A DNA stretch of 44,090 nt from Chloroflexota bacterium (GTDB lineage: Bacteria > Chloroflexota > Anaerolineae > UBA1429). Position 1 is the stretch's first letter. Every line of letters begins with the position of its first letter. Under the pieces are notes generated by a model. That model saw only the letters and a list, made by a program, of their open reading frames with translations, made no database searches and had not been told where the DNA came from. This document shows, piece after piece, positions 33,425-42,801 of the stretch. The position numbers were made by a program, and so were the translations under genes. The DNA lies in the NCBI GenBank assembly GCA_012719135.1, contig JAAYAW010000045.1, forward strand, positions 1 to 44,090, given 5' to 3'.

Positions 33425-34417
33425 TCAGTCGAGCCTCAGGACCATTCGATCGAGCGTTCTCAGTACGACAAAGCCTGCGTCATGCAGCGCATCGAGCGCA
33501 TCAGGATGCCGGGTGGAGACGGTGGCTCGAAGCTCGCGCTGCGGATAGGCGCCTAGGCGGGCAATCACAGCCTGAAGCACCGCCTCACCGACGCCGGCCC
33601 CGGAACCCACAGGCACGGCCAGGCCGATCTCGTGGTAGGTTCCCAGCAGGCGAACCGCCAGCCATCCGACGCCAACCGGTTGCTCACCCGCGAGCGCAAC
33701 CACGCTGGTATGCTCCAGCCCGCCAAGGCCCTGCTTGAGCGCCATCCAGACCCCTCTCAGAGTGCTTCGCTCCCATCTGGCGGGACACTCTAGCGGATCT
33801 GTGCCGCGCGCAATCCCAGCAAGATCGCCGAACTGGAGCGCAAGCAAGCCGGGCACATCCGACCGACGAGGGCTGCGGATCTCCAAATCCGAGCGGCGCT
33901 CGACGGGCATGGGCAGTGCCACATCAGCGGCCAGGGCCAGCTCGCACACGCGATCGACGGCCACAAAACCGCGCCGCTCATAGAGACCAACGGCCACCGT
34001 GTTCTCGGGGCGGACCTGAAGTATGACCCTATCCGCCCGAAGCCGACGCAACTCCATCAGGGCCGCGTCCACCAACAGGCCAGCGATGCCACGCCCCCGT
34101 GATTCCGGGCTCACGGCGACGTTGCTTAGCGACCAGATGCGGCCGCGCTCGCGCGCCATCGAAACGTTGCCCAGCATCCGTCCCCGATCCTCCCAGATCA
34201 GGCCGCGATAGGGCGATCCCGAGAGGGCCAGGAGGTAAAGCCAGGCGCCCAGGTGTGCCATTTCCCGCATGTCAGCCACGATCCGGCTGTTCGTGCGCTC
34301 AAGCTCGTCCTCAAAGCACACCTCAACAAGATCGGCAAGAGCAGGCAGATCCCTGGTGATAGAGAACGGCCGGATCGATGATAAGCTGCTTGTCTCGTCC
34401 GGTGCCAGTACGACCAT
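33425..34417 (-). CDS. Tandem GNAT acetyltransferase-like protein
   Basis: The 330-residue protein has two GNAT folds. The first (about 15-170) has a clear acetyl-CoA motif, VSPESRGRGIAGLLVDAAL, and the YERRGF strand. The second (about 175-330) is weaker, with the Gly-rich GAGVGEAVLQAVIARL, and may not bind CoA. The start at 34417 (MVVLAPDE) is where family similarity begins; AAGG lies 6 bases upstream, and the longer open frame carries only low-complexity sequence. The acetylated substrate is unknown. Confidence 0.8.
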   Translation of the reverse strand: MVVLAPDETSSLSSIRPFSITRDLPALADLVEVCFEDELERTNSRIVADMREMAHLGAWLYLLALSGSPYRGLIWEDRGRMLGNVSMARERGRIWSLSNVAVSPESRGRGIAGLLVDAALMELRRLRADRVILQVRPENTVAVGLYERRGFVAVDRVCELALAADVALPMPVERRSDLEIRSPRRSDVPGLLALQFGDLAGIARGTDPLECPARWERSTLRGVWMALKQGLGGLEHTSVVALAGEQPVGVGWLAVRLLGTYHEIGLAVPVGSGAGVGEAVLQAVIARLGAYPQRELRATVSTRHPDALDALHDAGFVVLRTLDRMVLRLD

Positions 34418-34429
34418 CAAGCGCCTTGC

Positions 34430-34629
34430 TTTCGCCAACAGAACGGGGCAGAAACCCATGGACGGTAGCCTGTGGGGAGTTCCCCCTCCTCGTTCGGAGA
34501 CACTATCACCTTCCTTGTTCCGAGCCGGCTGCCCGCGGACGTGACGGAAAGCGCGTAGATGCTGCGCTTCCCCCACGATGGAATCTCAAGCCTTTCGGCA
34601 GCCCATCGACCATCAGTGCTGGCCTGTAG
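34430..34629 (-). pseudogene. Possible remnant of an Ig/Fn3-like domain
   Basis: In the otherwise empty gap between the GNAT gene and the stop of the large glycosyltransferase, the minus strand has an open frame reading ASTDGRWAAERLEIPSWG and, further on, IYALSVTSAGSRLGTRKVIV. That is the alternating pattern of an Ig- or Fn3-like beta-sandwich as found at the ends of extracellular proteins. There is no good start codon or ribosome site. It could be a decayed gene end or an accidental open frame. Confidence 0.2.
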
Positions 34630-36901
34630 CTCCCAACGGTCCGATATCCACATGATCGGCCAACTCGCCATCGCCCGAAACCAGCAGCCTTTCGCTCGTA
34701 TCGAGGCGATACATGCCGACCTCCAATGAGGTCTCCTCTACCCGCACGGAGCGCGGCATCTCCAGGAGGTAATGGTCGCGCACCCCCTCGCCCATGGTCC
34801 ACAGACCGGTGGGGTAGTTGCCGTCGAGCGGCTGGCTATCGGCCTGATCCAACAGTTCGCCATCCGAGTCGACCAGATGCACAAAGACCGTATAGTCGTG
34901 GATGATAGGCCCCTCGGCCCTCCAGTAGAGGGTCACCTCGAAGGCATCCCCAGGAACCGGTACAAGGGGATCGAGATCGTATCCCGTGAGCGTGATCTGG
35001 CCGTCCAGGCTGAGGCCCAACGTATGCTCGGGGACATAGTGGGCCTCCCGCTCTGGCCCGATGCGCACGCTGGTTATGGGGAGGACTTTTGACAGTTCCT
35101 CGCCGGAGGGGCTGATGGGGGACAGCACCTCGCCGGTGGACTCCTCAGAAACAGTCAAACCGATGATGCCTGCCGCAGGGGCGAGGGCACCAGCATCGAT
35201 GGGCAGCGAGATATTCTGCAGCACTACATCGCCTGGCAGCCACATGGACGTCGGGTATACGCCTCCGCCAGCCCGGGTGAACACGCTGGACACCATCTCG
35301 CCTTTGTAGCCGGACACGGTAACGTGTGCGGAGTAATCGCTGGACATGGGCTCGCGAGCAAGCCAGTAGAGCCGCACGGGCACCTCTGCGCCAGGGCTCC
35401 CCGATTCCTCACCGAGGGAGTATCCCACCAGGTAGAGGCTATCTCCGTAAGACACGTCCAGGGGACGAAGGTCGCGCGGGAGTTGGGCCAGCGTCAGTCG
35501 CTCTGGCCTGGCATAGGCCGGCTCGATATATGCCTCCGGTGCCAAAAGCGCCACACCAAGAAAGAGCGCCACAACAGCTCCCATGAAAACGGCCCCGTAC
35601 GTCTGCAGCCAGGTGTCCATGCCCAGGACCAGAAACAGGACCACGAGGGGAGCCAGGGGGAGCAGCGCTCCACCGAGATATGCGCTGGAGGGGCTGAGCA
35701 GGTGAATGATGATCAGGGCCACACCCAACCCGGCCCAGGCCAGCGCGACGGTCTGCCAGGGGTGGATGCGCTCCCGGACCTCTGTGATAAGCGAGGTCCG
35801 GTCCGGGGTGCGCCAGTACCATTGCACCAGCCGCAGAAGCAGGCCGCTCAGGCCGAGGATGGACAGCACGCCGACCGCAGTGTAGAACGCAGAGCCCACG
35901 GGAATGTTTAGCCATCCAAATACGCCCCAAAAGGCCTTGAGCGCCAAATCGGCTCTGTCCAGGAAGGGCATGTCGAGGATCCTCGCCCAGAGCAGCGCCG
36001 GCTCCTCGATGGGCCCCGAGAAGAGGACCTGGCCCGGCCACACCAATGCCATCAGGAGCATCGCGGCCAGGGCGAGCCAAACCCCGTGGTGGGCCGTGCC
36101 GCGGTAAGGTGCCCATTCCTTCCGACGCAAACGGTATCCCAGCGCCACGATGATGACCGCCATCCATCCCCACCAGACGGTCATGGCCGCGAGACCGGCG
36201 CACACAGCCGCGGCTCGGATGAGCGCATGGGGGTATCCTGGCTCCTCCACCATCCGGATCGCCAGATAGATCGCCGCGATGGTCAGGCACAAGCCGAGAG
36301 AGAGTGGGCCGACGCCCGAAGTCTGGTAAACGTAACCAGGCAGGAACGCATTCACCAACAGGGCCGCAAGCGAGAGCCAACGGCGACCGGAGGTGAAGAC
36401 CAGAAGCAGGCGGAAGGTAAAGGCCAGGCTTGCCGCAGCCGCCGCCAGCGAGAACAGGCGCAGACGCCTCGCAGCCCTGGCCAGCGATTCATCCGCCCGC
36501 ATCGCCTGACGGGCAACCATCGCGTTACGATTCGTAACGCCCTGGAGATCGGCCAATCGGGAGTGGGGGTTCAGCTCATAGACCGAAGCGTCAGCGGACC
36601 AGTCCAGCGAACGGACGAGCAAAGCGCCGATCCAATAGTAGAGGGGCGGTTGCCTCTCCACCGAAGGAACGCCTCCGCGCTGCGCCCACGATGCGTGACC
36701 ATCAGGCAGTGCTCGTCCGGCCGTATCGGCGATACGCCGCAGATGCCACGGCTCCTCCGGCATCTCAAAGGGAGGGGTGGCCGTCGCATATTGGCTGGCC
36801 AGAGCCAGGAAGGCCAGCAGGGTGATCGCAAGGGCCACGTGTTCGCGCCAACCCATCCATAGTCGTTTCAGCCGGACAGTATGCCCGGAGCTTTTCTGCA
36901 T
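34613..36901 (-). CDS. Large membrane glycosyltransferase with C-terminal beta domains (GT39/ArnT-like)
   Basis: The 762-residue protein has about ten to twelve membrane helices in the first 500 residues and the GT-C hallmark of an acidic pair in the first outer loop (FEMPEEPWHLRRIAD), followed by RQPPLYYW. Such enzymes move a sugar from a lipid-phosphate carrier outside the membrane. The last 260 residues are two beta-sandwich modules; one has VTLYWRAEGPIIHDYTVFVHL, closely like the last module of the neighbouring gene. I chose the ATG at 36901 because the promoter ends just upstream. Acceptor and sugar are unknown. Confidence 0.82.
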   Translation of the reverse strand: MQKSSGHTVRLKRLWMGWREHVALAITLLAFLALASQYATATPPFEMPEEPWHLRRIADTAGRALPDGHASWAQRGGVPSVERQPPLYYWIGALLVRSLDWSADASVYELNPHSRLADLQGVTNRNAMVARQAMRADESLARAARRLRLFSLAAAAASLAFTFRLLLVFTSGRRWLSLAALLVNAFLPGYVYQTSGVGPLSLGLCLTIAAIYLAIRMVEEPGYPHALIRAAAVCAGLAAMTVWWGWMAVIIVALGYRLRRKEWAPYRGTAHHGVWLALAAMLLMALVWPGQVLFSGPIEEPALLWARILDMPFLDRADLALKAFWGVFGWLNIPVGSAFYTAVGVLSILGLSGLLLRLVQWYWRTPDRTSLITEVRERIHPWQTVALAWAGLGVALIIIHLLSPSSAYLGGALLPLAPLVVLFLVLGMDTWLQTYGAVFMGAVVALFLGVALLAPEAYIEPAYARPERLTLAQLPRDLRPLDVSYGDSLYLVGYSLGEESGSPGAEVPVRLYWLAREPMSSDYSAHVTVSGYKGEMVSSVFTRAGGGVYPTSMWLPGDVVLQNISLPIDAGALAPAAGIIGLTVSEESTGEVLSPISPSGEELSKVLPITSVRIGPEREAHYVPEHTLGLSLDGQITLTGYDLDPLVPVPGDAFEVTLYWRAEGPIIHDYTVFVHLVDSDGELLDQADSQPLDGNYPTGLWTMGEGVRDHYLLEMPRSVRVEETSLEVGMYRLDTSERLLVSGDGELADHVDIGPLGATGQH

Positions 36902-36935
36902 GTCTGGAGCCTCTGCTGCGGGTGTACGAACGGGC

Positions 36936-36965
36936 ATTATAGGGCACCCGCCCAAGAGGGTGCAA
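36936..36965 (-). promoter_or_regulatory. Predicted sigma-70-type promoter for the second large glycosyltransferase
   Basis: TTGCAC (36960-36965) and a perfect TATAAT (36936-36941) on the minus strand are 18 bases apart. The start codon chosen for the gene (36901) is 34 bases downstream. The site supports this start over ATG codons further upstream that would overlap the promoter. Confidence 0.6.
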
Positions 36966-37001
36966 TCCGCGTGCCTTCGCTTCCTGACTTACGGCGTGGG
37001 C

Positions 37002-39830
37002 TCATTCGAGCACCAGCCCGCCGAGCTCAATATGGTCGGCGCCCTCACCCGTGGCCACCCGCACCAGTGAAGTGCTCTCGTAGAACCCGACAATCAGCCG
37101 CGCCTGGCCCTTATAGCTCGTGTCCGCGAACGCCAGTTCGACCCGGTCGGCAATCATCTGCCCCGGCAGCCATGCGCGCGTGGGCCAGCGGCCCAGCGCC
37201 GGAACACCGTCGTGCTGCGCAATCACCCGGTCATCGACGGACAGGAGTTGCACGAACACGGTATAGTCCGCCTCGGGCTCGCCGAGCGCCTCCCAGTACA
37301 ACGTGATGGCCAGGGGACCTCCCGGCGGCACACGTGCCGGGATGCCATCAATCCCCACCAGCCGAGCCCACTCCGCAAAGGCTCCGTCCACCGCCAGCTG
37401 CGGGGTCGCCTGGGCGTAACTGCGTTCGCTGGCCGCCAGTTGAATCGTCCCGAGCTCCAGGAGTCGATCCCCCAAGCGAACGCGCAGCGAGACAACGCCT
37501 GGAGCGGCCTCCGGCGCCGTTCTCAGGGTTCTGTGCTCGGTCACAAGTTCGCCCGGCCGCCACCGCTCCGTGGGGTACAACCCGTATACGGGGATGCCGC
37601 CGGATTCCGCAAGCACCTCTCCCTCTGCATTCACGATCTCCAGCACCGGCGCCAGCGTCCCCAGCGAGCGCCCCGCGTACCAAGAGACCGCGACATCGAG
37701 GGGCTCTGCCGGCGCCATGATTGCGGGAAGGGACCCAATGGCCGCAACCGACAGCCCGGGAGCCAGTTCCGCGCCGATGCGGGTCCATCCCTCGCCCATC
37801 GGAGACGTGTCGCCCAGGCGCACTGCCGGACCCAGCCTGACGCTGCCAAACGGCACAACAACCCCCAGTGGCTCGCCGTCACGCTCGGCCACCAGCGGCC
37901 CGCCCGCACCGTAGACGGTTGCGGTGATGGAGTAATCGACGGGGGGTGTGCCCGGTGGGACGTCCAGCAGGTAGTAGTTCAAGCTCTGTACGCCCCGCAC
38001 CCAGTGGGTAGTGCCGGCGGCGCCGCGCTCAGAGAGCAACACTCTGTCATCGGCGCAGATCGTATGCCCGGCCGCATCGACCAACCTCACAGAAACCTTG
38101 AGATCCTCGTCAACCGTTCCTGCAAGCGTCCAGCCAAGGGCGACAGCCACCGTGTCGTCAGCGGCCGTCTGAGCGGGGAGATAGACGCCCGTCAGCGTGA
38201 CCGGCCCGAAACGCACATCATCCGGAGTTGGCTCCGGGAGACTCGGCGGACCCCCCAGCTTGTAGACGCTGGCCCAGCGCTCGGCCTCCCAAAAGCGTTC
38301 CTCCAGACGTCCGTTGGACTCTAGGAACCAATCCAGTGCATCACGCGGATCGGCATGGATGTGTACCCACCGCAAGAGCACGGCCCGCTCGGCCCCCGCC
38401 ATGCGCGGGATCGCCCACTTCAGGAGATCCACGTCGCCCACCCGAGTCTCCAGATAAAGCACCTCGGCCGGGCCATTGTAGTAATGCTCAAAGGCATAGT
38501 CCTGGTAGGGCAGGAGCACCACGTCGCCAGGGGAGGTAAAGGCGCGGACGCGTTCGGCAAGGACGCGCACATCGGCGCGCTGCAGAGCGGGATCGACATA
38601 ATACAGCACCAGCGTCAGGATCGCGAGCCCCAGGCTGATGAATATCCAGATTGCTGCGCCGGCGCGCCCGGCGATGTGCCCCCGAGAAGCCGCACGCGCG
38701 GGCCAAAGCTGCCAGAGCCAGTCCGCTATCCGCGAGCAGAGGAGGAGGAGAGGCACTGAGATCATCATCAGATGGCGGGGGTGGACGGTGCCCGGGCGCA
38801 AGCTGTACATCGCCGCAGCGACCGCCACGGGGATGATCACAAGCGCGAGCAGACCGGCATCGGACCAAGAGGCCGGGTGCTCGCGATCCCGGCGCAAAGC
38901 GCAAAGGCGGGACGCAAGAAACAGAGCAACAGCCACGATGAACGCCAGGCCGGCCACCTGTGCCCAGGTGCGCACCAGCGCCCAGTCACTGGTGGTTGGG
39001 CCGGTGCTGTAGAAAAGCCAGAGGCGGTTCAGAAAGGCCAGCACGCCCGGAACCTCTTCCAGAACCGGGCTGATCTCGGCCTGCACATAGTCCTCAGTGC
39101 CGCCGCGCCCCGAGAAGATAACGGCGAGCCACGGGACAAAGGCCGCGCCGGCCAGCGCGTGCACCGTGATCCAGCCACGGACAGGCTTCCATCTCCGCTG
39201 ACGGGCAAGCATCAGCACTCCCAGCGCTCCCAGCGTAAGCACAAAGGGCAGCGCAAAGTAGTGGGTGTACATAGCCGCCACAAGCACGCCCCAGAACGCA
39301 GCCCACAGCCAGCGCGGCGGCTGCTCCTCACGGAGAAGTCGCGACGCTGCCCAGCAGAGCAACGCAGACTGCAGCCCCATGAGGCTGTACATGCGCAGCT
39401 CCTGAGCGTAGGCGACCAGGGCCGGGCTGAAGGCTGCCAGCGCCGCCGCCAGGATCCCGACGCGGCGGTTATACAGACGCCCGCCCAGGATTCCGATCAA
39501 GGGCGGTACCAGTGCCCCGGAGAGAGCAGAAGGCAGCCTGAGCCAGAACTCTGTCCCAGGGACGAAGGAAGCCCAGACGTGCAGGAGGAAGTGGTACAGC
39601 GGGGGACGGTAAGCCCGGCGGATGATCTCGCCAAAGGGGTAGCCGGCTACAGAAAGGGTCTGGGCCTCATCAAACCAGAAACACTGGATTCCGAGGTGGT
39701 AGAGCCGCAGGCCCAATCCGGCAACGAATAGAGCCAAGAGCGTCCACCGGTACCAGACGACGTGAGCCACATCGAGATCGCCACGCCTGGCCTGTGCGTC
39801 GCCTCGATCCATAACGCGGCCCCTGCTCAC
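37002..39830 (-). CDS. Very large membrane glycosyltransferase with C-terminal beta domains (GT39/GT83-like)
   Basis: The 942-residue protein has a GT-C membrane part (about 25-410) with the catalytic-type acidic loop CFWFDEAQTLSVAGYPFGEI and PPLYHFLLHVW, then a soluble segment, then three or more beta-sandwich modules to the end. The last module (ITLYWEALGEPEADYTVFVQL) matches that of the next gene, so the two are related by duplication. The frame opens with a GTG that overlaps the preceding stop as GTGA; an ATG at 39812 with AGGGG upstream may be the true start. It probably decorates a surface glycan or protein. Confidence 0.83.
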   Translation of the reverse strand: MSRGRVMDRGDAQARRGDLDVAHVVWYRWTLLALFVAGLGLRLYHLGIQCFWFDEAQTLSVAGYPFGEIIRRAYRPPLYHFLLHVWASFVPGTEFWLRLPSALSGALVPPLIGILGGRLYNRRVGILAAALAAFSPALVAYAQELRMYSLMGLQSALLCWAASRLLREEQPPRWLWAAFWGVLVAAMYTHYFALPFVLTLGALGVLMLARQRRWKPVRGWITVHALAGAAFVPWLAVIFSGRGGTEDYVQAEISPVLEEVPGVLAFLNRLWLFYSTGPTTSDWALVRTWAQVAGLAFIVAVALFLASRLCALRRDREHPASWSDAGLLALVIIPVAVAAAMYSLRPGTVHPRHLMMISVPLLLLCSRIADWLWQLWPARAASRGHIAGRAGAAIWIFISLGLAILTLVLYYVDPALQRADVRVLAERVRAFTSPGDVVLLPYQDYAFEHYYNGPAEVLYLETRVGDVDLLKWAIPRMAGAERAVLLRWVHIHADPRDALDWFLESNGRLEERFWEAERWASVYKLGGPPSLPEPTPDDVRFGPVTLTGVYLPAQTAADDTVAVALGWTLAGTVDEDLKVSVRLVDAAGHTICADDRVLLSERGAAGTTHWVRGVQSLNYYLLDVPPGTPPVDYSITATVYGAGGPLVAERDGEPLGVVVPFGSVRLGPAVRLGDTSPMGEGWTRIGAELAPGLSVAAIGSLPAIMAPAEPLDVAVSWYAGRSLGTLAPVLEIVNAEGEVLAESGGIPVYGLYPTERWRPGELVTEHRTLRTAPEAAPGVVSLRVRLGDRLLELGTIQLAASERSYAQATPQLAVDGAFAEWARLVGIDGIPARVPPGGPLAITLYWEALGEPEADYTVFVQLLSVDDRVIAQHDGVPALGRWPTRAWLPGQMIADRVELAFADTSYKGQARLIVGFYESTSLVRVATGEGADHIELGGLVLE

Positions 39831-41026
39831 GACCCGGACGTCTGCAGCGGGCGGGACCGCTCCGCCAGGACGCGGCTGTACAGGGCGAGGGTTCGGTCAG
39901 CGATACCATCCCAGTCAAACAGGCGAGAGAGCTCTGAGGCGCCCGACCCCAGCTTTTCCCTCAGCCCTGCATCCATTGCCAGAGACCGTATGGCCCGGAC
40001 GAGCGCGGCCACATCGGCAGGTGGCACGAGGTACATGTTCTCTCGATCGACGATCTCGGGGACCGGCACCTCAGGGTAGGTGCTGATGATCGCGACACCA
40101 TGGGTCAGGGCAGCCATGAGCGAGCCTCGCCTAAAGGATGCCCCATCGGCAAAGGGCAGCACGCATATGTCCGAGCTTCTGAAGGCCGCAGATACCTCAT
40201 GACTGGGCGAGTAGCCCGTCCAGAAGATATCGTCAGCAAGCCCCAGGTCCGTGATCGTCGACATCACGCGATCATAGTAGGGCTGGTTGGAGGCGTTGCT
40301 AGAGCTTACGGCCCCGCCAATCATCATGAGCGAAACGTCCATCCCGTCATCTCTCAGAACCTTGACGGCCTCGATAAGTTCGATGGCCCCCTTGGTGTCG
40401 TTCAGAAAGCCAAAAAAGCTGAGCAGAATCATGCGCTGGCTTACGCCCCATTGCCCCCGCCATACCGCCCGATCATAGCCTTCGGGCAGGTGGTAGCTGA
40501 TGTTGCTGCCGATCGGGATCGCCTCCAGCCGACGTATGCCTGCAACTTGCGCGAGCTCGGCACGGTCCTGAGCGTTGGTGACGATGACGGCATCAGCGGA
40601 GCGGGCAAGATCCAGGTTGACCCAGCGACGAAGGGGGCCGGCTTTGGGAAGGAGGTACGGCACCCGCAGATCGTGGAAGGTCACAACCACCGGAATCTGC
40701 GGAAAAAAGCGCGGGAGAAGGTTGATCGCCGGATGCATGCCGTAGGCGGCGGTCTGATACTGAATGTTCACAACGTCCGGACGAACATCGGCGATAAGCT
40801 CACGCATCTTGCGCACGAGAGGCCCAAAGCCCCAGTCGTCCATCACGGCGTGCACCTGGGCCGATTCCGCTTCCCGAGCGTCCTGCGCTGCGTGCGAGGT
40901 CAGCACGTGCACCTGCGCTCCGCGGGCATGCAGCTTTTCGGATACGATCGCCGTAAAGTCCGCGACGCCTCCCTCCATGGGAGGATACTCGCCGCTGATC
41001 ATCAGGACTCGGATGGGTTCAGTCAT
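39827..41026 (-). CDS. Glycosyltransferase, GT4 family
   Basis: The 399-residue GT-B enzyme opens with VLMISGEYPPMEGGVADF, the classic N-terminal strand and Gly loop of family 4. Further features are NIQYQTAAYGMHPAINL, FHDLRVPYLLPKAG, the LLSFFGFLNDTKG donor-domain strand, and a Glu-containing EVPVPEIVD region in place of the usual E-x7-E. It overlaps the GT2 gene by 8 bases upstream and the giant membrane transferase by 4 bases downstream, so the three are translationally coupled. It probably extends a lipid-linked sugar in the cytoplasm. Confidence 0.87.
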   Translation of the reverse strand: MTEPIRVLMISGEYPPMEGGVADFTAIVSEKLHARGAQVHVLTSHAAQDAREAESAQVHAVMDDWGFGPLVRKMRELIADVRPDVVNIQYQTAAYGMHPAINLLPRFFPQIPVVVTFHDLRVPYLLPKAGPLRRWVNLDLARSADAVIVTNAQDRAELAQVAGIRRLEAIPIGSNISYHLPEGYDRAVWRGQWGVSQRMILLSFFGFLNDTKGAIELIEAVKVLRDDGMDVSLMMIGGAVSSSNASNQPYYDRVMSTITDLGLADDIFWTGYSPSHEVSAAFRSSDICVLPFADGASFRRGSLMAALTHGVAIISTYPEVPVPEIVDRENMYLVPPADVAALVRAIRSLAMDAGLREKLGSGASELSRLFDWDGIADRTLALYSRVLAERSRPLQTSGS

Positions 41027-42005
41027 TAGGTCTCCTCTTCGGGGCGGGGGATGGCCTCAGGCCTGTGCCCAGCAGCCAGCGATAGGCAACGATGCGATCT
41101 CGTCTGAGAGCGCGTTTGTGTCCCAATACCCACTTGGAGCTCTCTACCGCGAGCTGGATGGCAAACGTTGCCAGCAGAAACGCCCTCAGCAACTCGCCCT
41201 TCACGCGACCGTGATGTTTGCACCAGTATAGCACTTTGCTTGCGTTAAAGAGATGGTGTCGCTGAGCGACGATCTGCCCGCTGCTCTGGCCCTCATGGTG
41301 GATGACATGTGCTTGGGGCAGGTACAGGCACTGCCAACCGGCATCAGCCGCCCGGCGACACCAATCGAGCTCCTCCGAATACATAAAAAACCGCTCATCC
41401 AGCGGACCGATCTGGTCCCATATCGCGCGGCGAGTGAGCAGACAGGCGCCCGTGAGCCAATCAACCCGCTGAGCGATCTCCGGCGTATCCTCCATGCGGT
41501 AAAGGCGTGCCCAGCGGTTGTGGGGGAACCACTGCTCGACCAGCGTGCTCTCGAACAGGGCCATCGGGAAAGTGGGGAATCGCCTGCGTGAGGATTGCGG
41601 CGAGCCATCACCGTACGTCAGCCGGGGCCCAACGATGCCCACCCGGGGAGAGGCCGCCAGCGCTTGCTGCATCGCCGCCAGGGCGCCAGGCGCCATCTCT
41701 GTATCCGGATTGAGCAGGAGTAGATAGTCCCCCCGTGCCTGGGGCAAAGCCCGATTGTTCCCGCCGGTGAATCCCAGATTCTCTGCGCTGGCCAACAGGT
41801 GAACCCACGGATGGAATGAACGCACCATCTCCACAGTGCCATCGGAGGAAGCGTTATCGATGACATGAACGCGCACCCGGTCCGCCCCCATGGCGAAGCC
41901 ATCGCCATCGGGATCGCTGCCGCCCTGTGCCAGGATCGATCTCAGGCAGCGATCCAGGAGATCACGAACGTTCCAGCTCACGATGATGATGTCGATTTCG
42001 GCCAT
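41019..42005 (-). CDS. Glycosyltransferase, GT2 family (rhamnosyltransferase-like)
   Basis: The 328-residue GT-A enzyme has IIIVSWNVRDLLDRCLRSI, VIDNASSDGT (nucleotide-sugar binding), the ENLGFTGGNNRAL loop, the metal-binding LNPDTEM, and the acceptor-side MYSEELDWCRRA. This matches the rhamnosyl/galactofuranosyl-type group of family 2. I chose the ATG at 42005 because similarity starts there and it is adjacent to the TatD stop. It lacks long membrane segments. Sugar specificity is inferred only from the subgroup. Confidence 0.87.
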   Translation of the reverse strand: MAEIDIIIVSWNVRDLLDRCLRSILAQGGSDPDGDGFAMGADRVRVHVIDNASSDGTVEMVRSFHPWVHLLASAENLGFTGGNNRALPQARGDYLLLLNPDTEMAPGALAAMQQALAASPRVGIVGPRLTYGDGSPQSSRRRFPTFPMALFESTLVEQWFPHNRWARLYRMEDTPEIAQRVDWLTGACLLTRRAIWDQIGPLDERFFMYSEELDWCRRAADAGWQCLYLPQAHVIHHEGQSSGQIVAQRHHLFNASKVLYWCKHHGRVKGELLRAFLLATFAIQLAVESSKWVLGHKRALRRDRIVAYRWLLGTGLRPSPAPKRRPND

Positions 42006-42006
42006 G

Positions 42007-42798
42007 TCAGGTGACGCCAAAGAGCCGGCGTCCGTTATCCGCCGTGATGCGCGCGAGTTCTTCAACGGGCATCCCGCGGATCTCGGCGAGCTTTTCGGCT
42101 ACGTGGGGCACGTACGCCGGCTCGTTCCGCTTTCCACGGTGGGGATGAGGCGCCAGATACGGTGAGTCGGTCTCGATGAGCAATCGCTCCAACGGGGCAT
42201 CCCGAAGGATGGCGCCGAGCCCGTCCATCCCACGAAATGTCACGGGCCCGGCCACTCCGAGGTACAGCCCACGGTCGAGAGCCCAGCGAGCAAGTTCAGC
42301 CGTACTGAGAAAGCAGTGCAGCACGCCCCGAATGCCCACGGGCCCCGATTCCAGCAAGCTCACAAAGTCGGGGTCGGACTCGCGATTGTGGAGTACCACC
42401 GGCAGCGAAAGCTCGTCCGCCACGCACAGCTGCGCGGCCAGGACGGCACACTGTGCGTCCCTGGGGGAAAAGTCATAGTGGTAGTCCAGCCCGATCTCGC
42501 CGATGGCCACGATGCGCTGCTCGGCGGCCCATTGCCGCAACTGATCCAGCGCTTCCGGCTGGACTACTGGCGCGCCCGCGCCGGCACAGATGCTGTGCGC
42601 CTCGTGAGGGTGTACGCCGGCGGAGGCGTACACCCTCTCGTACTCCTGCGCGATCTGAACACAGGCGGCACTGCTCGCGAGATCTGAGCCACAGGTGACG
42701 ATACGCGTGACGCCAGCCTCCCGCGCCCGCGCAATCACGCCGGCAGCGTCGCCGCCAAAGCGGTCCGAATCCAGGTGGGCGTGCGTATCAAAGAACAT
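42007..42798 (-). CDS. tatD: TatD-family metal-dependent deoxyribonuclease
   Basis: The 263-residue protein has the amidohydrolase-like TatD fold: FFDTHAHLD (His-x-His), the ASAGVHPHEA strand, the metal Glu in AIGEIGLDYHYDF, the LHNRESD and GVLHCFLST His residues, and the final Asp in LIETDSPYL. Members are 3'-5' DNA exonucleases involved in repair. It starts 3 bases after the phosphomutase stop and ends 1 base before the GT2 start. Confidence 0.94.
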   Translation of the reverse strand: MFFDTHAHLDSDRFGGDAAGVIARAREAGVTRIVTCGSDLASSAACVQIAQEYERVYASAGVHPHEAHSICAGAGAPVVQPEALDQLRQWAAEQRIVAIGEIGLDYHYDFSPRDAQCAVLAAQLCVADELSLPVVLHNRESDPDFVSLLESGPVGIRGVLHCFLSTAELARWALDRGLYLGVAGPVTFRGMDGLGAILRDAPLERLLIETDSPYLAPHPHRGKRNEPAYVPHVAEKLAEIRGMPVEELARITADNGRRLFGVT

Positions 42799-42801
42799 GC
42801 G

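Noticed and set aside
34418-34612. tRNA or small RNA in the gap upstream of the GNAT gene
   Set aside because: No cloverleaf, no conserved T-loop sequence and no promoter-terminator pair; the stretch instead shows a weak protein-like frame.
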